From: Nyssa sinensis
Lineage: Eukaryota; Streptophyta; Magnoliopsida; Cornales; Nyssaceae
Direction: 5' to 3'
Length of the DNA stretch: 64,000 bases
Assembly: GCA_008638375.1 (NCBI GenBank)
Contig: CM018041.1
Span: 992,001 to 1,056,000 of the forward strand
The position numbers and the translations under genes were made by a program. Each line of letters opens with the position of its first letter. Positions within the stretch are counted from its first letter, which is position 1. This document shows positions 46,001 through 54,926 of the stretch, one piece after another. The notes below the pieces were generated by a model. The model was not told the origin of the DNA and did not search any database. It saw nothing but the letters and a program-made list of their open reading frames with translations.

Positions 46001-47412
46001 ATTTTTTTCTATTTAAGGTCATTCTTTCCATCAAACTACCAATTACCATATATTTTTTAAGTACTTCTACTAAAGTTAATTTTGACCACTTTCGCCCCTT
46101 AACATGACCCTAAATATTAACCCTGTAACTATTTTTTTTATCTTAGCATCCTCATTTCGCCTACACTGAACTTATTAACATGTTGTTTCCTAACTACCCA
46201 ACATTTTGTTACCATATAGCATGACTGACATAATAGTTATTCTACACTATTAATTTCTGTCCCAATTTTTCATCAAGTGGTCTATTTTCAACATAAGAGC
46301 ATTTACAGCGGTGACTCGGATTTTTATCCAAATTTAAGTCAAAATTCGAGTAAAAGTTGAATTTGAGCATCATGCTCTCCACTTAAATTTGGGTCTATGA
46401 ACAGAATTGCACTAATTTGGGTCTGTATTTGAATAAAACCGTATTTGGGTCCTGGGTTCGAGTAACTGTGGGAGAAGATTTGTGTGAATTTTGAATCAAT
46501 TTTAAATTTGAGTAAGGGTTTGAGTCATCACTGGGAGATGCTCTAATCACCAGCCTTGTGACAGAGAGAAAATAAAAATAAAAAATTGAACCTAACTATA
46601 GACTCCATTGAAATGCTCAGGATTAATTCAGAATAGAAAGAAATCACAATTTACAACTAACCCATACATCATCTAAAAACAATATAGCAATTGCAAGCAA
46701 ACTAGTTTAAAAAAAAATCAATAACTTACAATAAGTCGACTTGGGTCAGGATGGAACATAATACTAGTCACAATCCCTTTGTGACCTTTGAAGTAATGTG
46801 TACAGAACCCACCATCAACGTCCCATACAAGTACTTTCCTGTCAGCCCCTGCCGTTGCCAGCAATCCACCAGAAGCATCACAGGCCATGCCCATCACAGG
46901 ACCTTCATGTCCCTGCGCAATTCCAAAACAAATGTTTTATCACTCAAAACATTTCATCAACTAATCAATGAACCAAGTCAAGGTTCCATTTGCTTAGACG
47001 GAAATAAGTTTGTGCAAAATATTTTTAACAATTTTTTGGTTTCTTTCATGTTCCCTCACAAATTATCCTTTTTCTATATAAAAACAAACGCCTAATTTAC
47101 TTCGTTTACAATACCTTCCAGGAACGCAAGCATTTGAGCTGACGATAGGTCCCAAACCCTAATTTGTCGACTATGGCTAGCAGAAAATAGGAAGTTATCG
47201 TTAGGGCTGAGAGCAAGAGCTGTGATAGACTCTGAATCGCCTTCAATGGTCGATTTAATCGAAGAGTTCGAAGAATCAACGATCTTTATCTTGTCGTCAC
47301 AAGCACAGACGATAAAAGATCCATCAGATGAGACGGCGAAGGGCCCTCCGGTGTAGAATTGTTGCAAAGATTGAACGCAGCGGTAGTTCTGTTTCAAGGT
47401 TGGAGACGCCAT
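34187..47412 (-). CDS. TOZ: TORMOZ / UTP13-like WD40 protein of the SSU processome
   Basis: Fourteen minus-strand exons (47412-47110, 46912-46730, 42289-42140, 41415-41198, 41035-40750, 40190-40056, 39855-39737, 38859-38703, 38468-38222, 38116-38040, 36512-36393, 35783-35653, 35582-35408, 34558-34187) join to 890 aa (Arabidopsis TOZ, At5g16750, is from memory about 876). UTP13/TBL3 proteins form two WD40 propellers in the U3-containing small-subunit processome that processes 18S rRNA in the nucleolus; Arabidopsis toz mutants arrest as embryos. Seen: WD repeats with GH...WD pairs, e.g. GHEGPVMGMA...VLVWDV, GHKGIVTSIM, GHTDIVLCLD, HDKDINSLAV, GHKRGIWSVEF...IKIWAI, GHTSSVFRAS, HEDKVWALAI...INLWHD. 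The C-terminal Utp13 domain follows (RGQELANAVSDADYTKAI; FRLLFEYVREWNTKPKLC; IGELLEGLIPYSQRHFSR), then a basic tail (SKKRKSHRSRD) fit for nuclear import. Intron 3 has a GC donor. The exon 1 donor is unusual: the AAG|GTATTG site breaks the frame, so GTAAAC is used, adding Gly-Ile. Confidence 0.93.
36061..36378. repeat. Tandem duplication, 167-bp period, in TOZ intron 11
   Basis: Copies 36061-36211 and 36228-36378 share a long, almost identical block (TTGTCTTAGAATGTGATTAG, GCAGGTAGCATAACAAAATT, CTTGATATGCCTGG, AAGCACTAATAAGGCC). It sits immediately 3' (in plus coordinates, upstream) of the exon at 36393. Confidence 0.93.
36917..37503. mobile_element. hAT-like MITE carrying a tRNA-like pol III promoter, TOZ intron 10
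   Basis: A 587-bp element with perfect 11-bp termini (CATAGTTATCA...TGATAACTATG) and longer imperfect inverted arms rich in AACCGG/CCGGTT, flanked by the 8-bp direct repeat CCTAAATA (36909-36916, 37504-37511). The duplication length suits hAT; a 9-bp reading (with the next C) would suit Mutator. No transposase frame is present. Inside lies a tRNA-like module (37099-37177). Confidence 0.82.
37099..37177 (+). other. tRNA-like A box / B box with T-tract inside a MITE
   Basis: TGGTCCAGTGGG at 37099-37110 fits the pol III A box, GTTCGACTC at 37143-37151 fits the B box within a short stem (CTCGAG repeated), and a run of 12 or more T follows at about 37165-37177, like a pol III terminator. It is too degenerate for a functional tRNA, so it may be a SINE head captured by the element. 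Confidence 0.55.
38506..38529. repeat. G homopolymer in a TOZ intron
   Basis: About 22 G in a row followed by AGAGA, in the intron between exons 38703 and 38468. Related G- or C-tracts occur at 42574-42590, 42677-42694 and 42974-42986 in another TOZ intron. Confidence 0.85.
39028..39165 (+). mobile_element. tRNA-derived SINE in TOZ intron 7
   Basis: About 138 bp with an A box (TAGCTTGGTTGG, 39038-39049), a B box (GTTCGAGTC, 39107-39115) preceded by a second B-like block (GGGTTCAAAT at about 39083), and an A-rich end (CCAAAAAAAATAC). It is flanked by the 14-bp direct repeats AGTTTTACTGTTAC (39014-39027) and AGTTTTATTGTTAC (39166-39179), one mismatch apart. It is opposite to the host gene's direction. 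Confidence 0.82.
42138..42139 (-). other. GC donor of a GC-AG intron, TOZ intron 3
   Basis: Exon 42289-42140 ends GATCAG and the intron begins GCATGA on the minus strand; the acceptor is TTTCAG before 41415. The phase and the conserved AGRDQ-VVNLWDLHDY junction require it. Confidence 0.82.
42974..43027. repeat. G-tract plus (AG)n microsatellite
   Basis: A run of about 13 G is followed by some 20 AG units, inside TOZ intron 2. A predicted Leu/Ser repeat frame on the minus strand is an artefact of it. Confidence 0.9.
46297..46543. mobile_element. Tourist-like MITE (PIF/Harbinger) in TOZ intron 2
   Basis: A 247-bp element with terminal inverted repeats GAGCATTTACAGCGGTGACTC and (reverse complement of the right end) GAGCATCTCCCAGTGATGACTC. 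It is flanked by TAA on both sides (46294-46296, 46544-46546), the 3-bp target typical of PIF/Harbinger. The interior has repeated AAATTTGGGTC/AATTTGAG phrases and no coding capacity. Confidence 0.88.
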
Positions 47413-50116
47413 GTTAGGTTCTCTGTAGGTTTAATTTTCGGGTAAGAAGCTGGAAAGCGAGTCTACTCTTCAAGAGACACAGAGTCGACCGGCGATAGAC
47501 TTTGAGAGGGGGCGGTCTGTCCGTCCGCCGGGTTCAGAGAAAAAGAGCGGGTGACTGTGGGGGCGGACCTCGGTTAGGGTTTAGGGTTTTAAGTTTTAAA
47601 TTACATGAAAGTATTGTCGTACCTTTTTAGTTGTTCGGCTTTGTCGGTTTGGACAAAGGATAACATAAAGGCACTCGTATATGATTTACGTAATAATAAT
47701 GTTTTACTTTCTTGAAATTTTTATCAAAAATGTTTATATAATTAATATGAAACTAATACAATACTATCACATCAGTTATGTAAATATTTTTGATAAAATT
47801 ATTGAATCAATATAGCATTACTCCTTACATAATCTTAAATCCAATCTTACTCGATCGAACATCGTACTTATGCAAAACATAGAATCATGTATCTAATCTT
47901 TTTCGATCTCGCAATAATAAGATTTGGATTATTTTTTTCTTTTAAGAATCTTATATTTGAAGTTTGTTTTTATAAACACACGTTCTTAAAACAATTAATA
48001 TACTGGACAAGTAATTTTTGAAAATAGAATTGTATATTCATAATTTTATTTCGATAAATATGCATCTAAAAAGTTTATAATTAACTTACAAAGTTTAATA
48101 CTAGAGACATTGAGAGATTGAGGTGATGTTATATAAAATAAAAAAATAATAATAAAATATTGGTTTAAAAATAAAAGACCGTAAATCTATATATCAAATT
48201 TTGTTTTAAATTCAATTTGAATCCGATCAATTTAAATGAATATGTCTTCTTCTTCTTTTTATCTATGATCTAATGTAGTTTGAAACTTATAAAAATAATT
48301 ATTAAATAGATTGGATATTGATTGTGTGATTTTATATGATTTCTATATAATATAAATAATAATATGTAATATATAAATATAAAAAAAATTATAAGGTTGA
48401 ATAATTTTATAATATTTGACCCTTGTTTGTTGAATTTTATTATTAGATAGGATCGGAATACAAATTGAATTGGTAAAAGTAATTCAATTCAATCCATAAT
48501 TGAATAAAAAGTACGACTTTAACTTGTGACTTTCTCTTCGAAATACATCATGGGTAGCCAACTCAGATTATACTATTTTTCAAAAACATTTCTTGGTGTC
48601 ATTTTTTAAAATAATGGAGATTTCTATAAAAATTAATGACTCTTATCAGTATTTTTTTTCACTATGAGATCTACCTATATGTATTATAATAGATTTTTTT
48701 ACACTTGTATTTAAGAGTAATAAAATATAGTAAAAAATTCATTATATATAATATTACTCTAAAATTAAAATAAAAAAGTTCATGTAAAATTAGATGAAAA
48801 CATTATGTCTTACTTAGATTGTCCATATATGCACGTAAGTGGATTAAAACAATGGTGATCTTAATCTTATTTGTTAAAAAATTTATAGAATCGGATTAAT
48901 TTTTTGATGGATCTATAATTTTTTAATTCATATTCAGACTTATTATCGAATGAATCTTGATCTAATCTGATCTAATTCTATAATAATATTAATATATATT
49001 ATGTATATAAAATATTATATTATTATATTATAATATATATTAATATATTTATGTATATAAAATATTATGTTATAATATGTAAAATTTAAAATATATAAAT
49101 TAAACTTAATTTAACTTTAAAAGGCCTTATATAATTTAATATTTAAAATATCATAAAAGAATAAAAATATATAAATATTAATTTATAATATATAAAATTA
49201 ATATATATATTATATTAAATTAAATGGGTACTCGATTGAATTTGTTTAATTTATATCTAATTAATTTGATTAAAAAATTATTAAATTAGGATTGAATTAT
49301 TAAATTAATTTTTTGAATCATATTTAAATATATAAATTAAATTAAAAATAAAATTTAATTCATTAATAACCCTACAATTCGTAGCGGAAGTTAAAAGGCC
49401 GTCACCCCTGTTGCAGTGTTCATATATATATAATCTAGAGATAATAATTGCAAAAATTTTAAAATACCCTTCGAAAGAAAAAATCATACCATAATCAAAA
49501 TATATCTTCAGCTAAAAAGGCATATTTTAGATCGTTCTAGACGATCAATCGTCGTTCGCCGTTAACGCAAGGCTTAGTTTAGAGAGAGAGAGAGAGAGTC
49601 ACCCTTTTGCCGAAACACTACTCGACCGATCAAGAATTTTTGGTTGTTTAAACCGAAAACGAAGCCAAACATCTGATACTACAACAAGATCAAACAACTT
49701 TTACCGATTTGGATCGTTGAAAAAGGATTGTTGGTTGGACTTCTTCAACCTCGGGTATCATTTTTTTCCTCTGTTTCAGTTCTCTTTTCTTCTTCCCTCT
49801 TTCTTCCTCTCAGTTTGTCTCTGTGTGGATTACAGGCTTGCACCCGTCGCTCTTGGGTTAATCCAAGGGCGCATACCCTCAATTCTTTTTCCTGAAATGC
49901 ATCGGCCATCGCAAATCTTAGAGAAGTGTCTGATGGCTTCGCAAAAAACGAAGAAACAACTTTGCCAGAAAGCGTTGTTCATCGGTGATCGGAGATTTTT
50001 CCGGTTTCTGGCGACCGAAGGGTTTTAATAGAACTGTTGCGCGCCAAAATTGTGGTTTTTGATGGTTATTTTTGTTGCTTTAGAGAGAGAATAGCGTGAA
50101 GGAGTTACGTACAATC
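47413..50116. other. Intergenic between TOZ and the PYL relic
   Basis: The TOZ promoter and leader lie within about 47413-47600. From 47640 to 49400 the DNA is extremely AT-rich with no coding signal. From 49560 it becomes leader-like (GA tract, then mixed composition). A small frame at about 49840-50027 follows a plausible acceptor (TTACAG at 49833-49838) but matches nothing I know. It could be 5' UTR of the former PYL gene. Confidence 0.55.
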
Positions 50117-50239
50117 ATGAACAGTAATGGATTTAGCAGTGTGGAGTCGGAGCACATTCGGTGACACCATACGCACGAGACTGCCGAGAATCAATGCAGT
50201 TCGGCTCTCGTCAAGCACATCAAGGCTCCTGTTCACCTT
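50117..50239 (+). pseudogene. Orphan first exon of a PYL8/PYL9-type ABA receptor
   Basis: From ATG 50117 the frame encodes 41 codons closely like the N-terminus of PYL7-10 receptors: MNSNGFSSVESEHIR, a stop, then HHTHETAENQCSSALVKH and IKAPVHL, against the family pattern xxFIRRHHKHELVDNQCSS and VKHINAPVH. The stop TGA at 50162 replaces the second Arg of RRHH (CGA to TGA would do it). The exon ends at a GT exactly where I recall the first intron of this subgroup, just before the VWSLVRR segment. No second or third exon (gate SGLPA, latch HRL, C-terminal helix) is visible downstream on either strand up to ITPK1. PYL proteins bind abscisic acid and inhibit PP2C phosphatases; this copy cannot. 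It is probably a truncated duplicate or the relic of a once complete gene. Confidence 0.82.
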
Positions 50240-52472
50240 GTATAATCTCTCTCTCTCTACTTTCTCGTTATATTTATATCATATATCTCCATTTAGATCG
50301 AGGAATTGATATTGGGTTTTGGAGATTTGATTGTTGTCGCTGAAGTTTCTGGAAGATCGTTATTCAGATTTTTTTTTTTTTTGGGATATTATTGGATTTG
50401 TTGTGAGTTTTTGACCTTTGACCAAATTATTTTCATTTCGATCCGAAGCCTTTTTATTTTATTTGAGATGATTTTAACTGAATCTGATTTTTATTTTTTA
50501 GTCTGTTGATTGATCAATCAAATTATGTTTCCGTTCAGTTCAACCTTTGTTCGATTGCCGACAAAAGAAAATAAAATTTATTTATTTTTAATTTATGCTG
50601 TCATGTTTTCCAAAAAAAAAAATTTATTTTAGGCATGGCTGGATGGAGGTGATTGACTTCATCAAAAACTTATTTTCTTTTCTTCTTCTACCTTTTACAC
50701 AACCGAAACAGATCAAAATATTGAAAATGAAACTAAGAGTAATCAATGTCTGGAATAGTTACTGCATTTTATAATTTTGTAACTGTTACAATTTTCGTGT
50801 TACCAGAAAGTATTGTTATGGTTTCCACTAATTTTCTTAAGAAATTATCCTATACTTGTTATTCCCCTGAGGATTTTGCATGATGCACATGTTTCAGATA
50901 GAACCACCTCATGAAGAAAATTCACTGGTATTGTCAACAAACCATGATTTACTGTGCCTTAAATTAACAACAGAGATGAATTTGGATCCTGGTTTTCTCT
51001 TTCTCTCTCTTTATATATCACCTTCATCCTCTTATTTTTCCACAACTTTGATCCAAAGCCATGGACAAAGCCATGGACAATCCACATTCAGGCTCAATCT
51101 GGTTCTCCTGCCCACACATGCAGTCTATATATTACAGAGTCAAAATCATAATTCACGAATCCCATGAAGGTGGTCCCATTGCTCTGGTCAACTTTAGAAG
51201 CATGCCCCAATTCCACCCCTCACTTTCAGACACTACCTGTACCACTGTTCCATGGCTATGAAGGTGATCCCTGAAAGCTACTATCAAAATTAGTAACACA
51301 ACACCCTGACTTTCCCGGTCAGAGAATTCTTCTGAATCACTTATTCTTTCTTCTAACCCACCAAAACAATCAAAGATTTTGCAGCCGTTCCTATATGTAT
51401 GTGTGTGTGTGTATTCACCTTACCAAAAAAACTAGTTGGTACGATCAATTGAAAGGGCTAAAATTTAACCAAGATATCTGACCAAGTGGGAAGAAGTGAA
51501 TAAACATGATTCACAGCAGACGGGGATCAGAATGATCATGATCTTAAAAAGTACCATTCAATTCGGATATTAAAATAAAGAAAAAGTGGGAATCAAGTAA
51601 GCATACAAAATTCGTAGGTTAGAACTTAACAGGATTTAGATCCAAACTATGCAATTGCTCATGTGAGTGAGGGAAAAGGGGCAAAGTGGCAAGCAGAAGC
51701 TGGGACAGCAGAGAGAATATATAAGAGTCTGAAAAATTCTAAGGGGCAGATTTGTACAATTCTAAGGGGCATATTTGTCTTTTTTAAAATATAAATTTTG
51801 GATCAGGTTTTAGGTTTAATCAATTACAAGGAAAATTTGAACATATAACATTACTTTTTGGCTTACATCATCATCTAATGCCACCGTTAGACACGGACGT
51901 TGAGGGGAGTGGGGAATCTGTTACAGATCAATAAACCAGAAGGAAGATAGTGTTATTTCAGAAACTATACGGGGAGATTTCTACAATTGTCAGAAATCCA
52001 CAGGGGAGGTAAGTGTAATTTATCCCTAAAATCTAATAACAAGGTAGATTTATTTATTTTTTTTAATTATACATATAAACAAAATTTAATATATTTCATA
52101 TTACAATAATCAAATAACATATCTCACTAGTGAACTTTTTTTTCTTACCGCATCTCACTGAAGCAAAGTTGCCTTTTTTAGCTACAAAACAAAACCACTG
52201 AAGAGCTTCTCTCTCGTTCAATGACTCAATCGATCGAACAACGAAAATCCTAGTTCTCTCTCGAACACCCCATCTCTATATAGGTACATATCTGTCTCTA
52301 TCTCTCTCTTTTTCTATACAGTTAACATCTTTCTTGAGCTTGAACAAATACCCTTTTCTCTGTATAGGATCACTGAAGTATCGAAACTGGTTTCCGATTT
52401 GCTGATTTCTGGCACGAACTTTCCATTGAAGTTCGCAAGAATTTCGCCACGGATTGAAAATTTTCAACAAAG
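50240..52472. other. Intergenic between the PYL relic and ITPK1
   Basis: 50240-50600 may be a remnant of the PYL first intron. A small frame at 51061-51261 has no known relatives and sits after a repeated AGCCATGGACAA. Around 51720-52030 there are repetitive phrases (GGGGCAGATTTGT; CAGGGGAGGTAAGTGTAATT) like those near some plant transposon ends, unassigned. The ITPK1 leader is about 52140-52472. Confidence 0.5.
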
Positions 52473-53493
52473 ATGTCTGAATTAGCAAGAAGGTTTCGTG
52501 TAGGTTACGCTCTTGAGCCAAAGAAAGTGCAGAGTTTTATACAGCCTTCTTTGGTGGATCTTGCGAAAGAGCGAGGTGTTGATCTCATTCTAATCGACAC
52601 TAATAAGCCTTTGATCGAACAAGGTCCTTTCGATTGCATCATACACAAATTGTATGATGAAGTATGGAAGAAATCAGTTGGAGGAATCTTCTTTAAAGAA
52701 TCCTGATGTTGTTATAATTGATCCGCCAGATGCAATCGAAAGGCTTCACTATCGGGTTTCAATGCTTGAAGTTGTGGCTGAATTGAAAATCCCTCAGGAA
52801 AATCAAACTATTGGTATTCCGAAACAGATTGTGTTCTACGATTCAGAATTGTTGTCGGATTACAATGCTCTTGATGGGTTGAAGTTCCCGGTGATTGCCA
52901 AGCCATTGGCTGCTGATGGGAGTGCAGAATTCGCACAACATGTCACTAGTGTTTAATAAGGATGGATTGAACGAGCTGAAACCACCAATTGTGTTGCAGG
53001 AGTTTGTGAACCATGGTGGAGTCATTTATAAGGTGTATGTTGTTGGGGAATACGTGAAATGCAGTGAAGCGCAGGTCATTACCTGGATGTTTCAGAGGAG
53101 AAGTTGGGGACTTTGGGGGGCCTGGTGTCTTTCTCGCAGATATCAAATTCGACTTATCAAAACCAGAGTGATGATGAAAAGCATGTCGAAGAAGCTGATA
53201 TGCCACCATTGAGTTTCATTATTGATATTGCTAATGGGTTGAGGCGGGCTATGAGACTTCATCTATTCAACTTTGACATGATTAGGGACAGTAGGGCTAG
53301 AAATCGGTACCTTGTTATTGACATTAATTATTTTCCTGGTTTTGCGAAAATGCCATCATATGAGACTGTCTTGACGGATTTCTTGTTGGATATTATGCAC
53401 AAGAAGCAAAGTGAAGCGGTGAATTTGGACCTGAAAGAGGGTCAGGATAGCTGTTCTGATTGCAGGCAGATACCTAATTGTGACGAGAAATGA
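52473..53493 (+). pseudogene. ITPK1: Inositol-tetrakisphosphate 1-kinase (ITPK1) with frame breaks
   Basis: An intronless frame of about 338 codons (Arabidopsis ITPK1, At5g16760, is from memory about 319 aa) covering the whole family length. ITPK1 phosphorylates inositol phosphates with ATP (Ins(3,4,5,6)P4 1-kinase, also InsP6 to InsP7 in plants) in the cytosol and nucleus. Seen in order: [68 protein letters not shown] (ATP-grasp lysine); [63 protein letters not shown] (metal-binding Asp/Asn). The frame breaks about four times, each equivalent to one extra base: near 52662-52675, near 52926-52932, at 53064 and at 53086-53087. All catalytic blocks remain readable. Either a very young pseudogene or base-level errors in the sequence; transcript data would decide. 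Confidence 0.88.
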
Positions 53494-54754
53494 GACAAAA
53501 CTCATGAGCAATACCCCCAGCAGTAATGGGGACGATGGGGCTTCCACTGTTTCACCTATTAGCAGGTAAAAAGGAGAGAGATTTTCAGCATGTACTTCAT
53601 TGTTACATTGGTGCTGAGTGAATTGCATTAATGGGTTTGACTCAAGCTTCTCTATGGTGTCTAGTACCCTCATACATTTTGAGTTGAGATGGATCCAAGG
53701 AAGCAAATTTTGGTTTCCTTTCAAATCTGTGGTGTCCTATAGGTCAAATTGTATGCTGTGCTTACCAGTTTCTGCCTTTTGATTCCTTTGACTGGTCTTC
53801 TGTGCTAATTTTGCGTATTCTGACATTTTGCCAAGTGTTGTCGTTTTCAAATGCTTGAAGTTTCAAAAATGTAGGTTGAGGGATGAACTTTATTTCACTT
53901 GCAAACTGTAGTACTTTTTGGAGATGTTGGCACCTTTAATACATGCATTTTGTGGTTTCTGCTGTGGTATTTGTATCTCTTCATTTTCCTTGCACAGGTA
54001 TAGTTTAATTGACTCTGTTGTGTCTCATCTATTAGCATCACACGAGGCATTGAATTTTGAGGAAGGATCGTAATTTGTCTGTATTATCCTATTTGTGGAT
54101 GATGACATGTGGTGTTCTGTGATACATTTGTCTGATATATTGTTTCTACTGTATGTTTTAATCGGCATCATGCAAAGTGAGTTATAGTGTATGAGTCAAA
54201 CGAAATTTTCCTCTTGGGAGTCTTGACTGTACGTATCAGTATCACTTAATGCTTATCCGTGGTGGTTGGTGTTACAAAAAACATAGGAAATGTATGCATT
54301 GGATTGGCAAGTTGTGTGTTACTTGCTCAATTTGTTTCTTTTATATTTCTTAGTTATTTGTTTAGATTTTAAATGACTAAATGTTAATACATATTTGCAG
54401 AATTTTCTTCTCTTCAGCTGTCGTGCTTAAGAAATAGGATATTAAGATCGGATAAATGGAACTTTTTCCCAGTAGTCTTGAACAAAGTTTCAAACATATT
54501 CTGATATATGTCTTCTTTGGTGCTAATCAAACGGTAATATTAATGGAGGCATGGAATATGTCAAGTAAGAGGCATCTTGTATGATCAATATATTTGACTT
54601 GTTTCATTAAATTACTTATACATTGAACTGATGAATACTTGAATGTTTGTAAATACTAAATAATTAGATGCATAGATATTATACATCACGTTGGTTGAAG
54701 GTCATTAATTTTTTGTATATTGCTGTCTCTCTAGACTCTAGTTGACTTGGTATA
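53494..54754. other. ITPK1 3' flank and intergenic DNA
   Basis: AT-rich with no conserved frame. The first few hundred bases are likely ITPK1 3' UTR. The Copia element begins at the end of this stretch. Confidence 0.6.
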
Positions 54755-54914
54755 TGTTGGAATTAGGAAATTTATTCTATTTTAGGTCATGTTGACCATC
54801 TTTTATTTTCTCTGTATTTCTTTGATTTCCTTTCCTTCTTTAGTTAGGAATGTATTGTATATATATATGAGGTTGTAGTAATCAGAAAGTATATCTTTTT
54901 TCTAAATTTCTTTT
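54755..54914 (+). repeat. Probable 5' LTR of a Copia element
   Basis: Begins TGTTGGAATTAGG, a typical Copia LTR start, and runs to just before the primer-binding site at 54915. At about 160 bp it is short; the expected terminal CA is not clear. No matching 3' LTR is found downstream in the window. Confidence 0.6.
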
Positions 54915-54926
54915 TGGTATCAGAGC
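54915..54926 (+). other. Primer-binding site (initiator Met-tRNA)
   Basis: TGGTATCAGAGC is complementary to the 3' end of plant initiator methionine tRNA, the usual primer of Copia elements. It fixes the junction between LTR and internal region. Confidence 0.88.

Larger units (their letters stand above)
42290..46729 (-). other. 4.4-kb TOZ intron 2
   Basis: The largest TOZ intron. It holds G/C homopolymers at 42574-42590 and 42677-42694, a G-tract plus long AG microsatellite at 42974-43027, and the Tourist MITE at 46297-46543. Short open frames inside show no homology that I recognise. Confidence 0.65.

Noticed and set aside
49717..50028. 103-codon frame upstream of the PYL relic
   Set aside because: The first part is pyrimidine-rich leader or intron-like; the rest matches no family I know. 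It may be former 5' UTR, so no gene is called.
50127..50309. Open frame of 60 codons overlapping the PYL relic
   Set aside because: It is an alternative frame of the same DNA; the frame starting at 50117 carries the recognisable PYL N-terminus despite its stop.
51061..51261. 66-codon frame beginning with two near-identical ATGGACAA blocks
   Set aside because: No family resemblance and no supporting splice structure. Possible but not supportable.
52473..53493. Introns explaining the ITPK1 frame changes
   Set aside because: The conserved protein is continuous across each shift with no room for even a short intron, and no GT-AG pair fits. Single-base shifts are the only reading.
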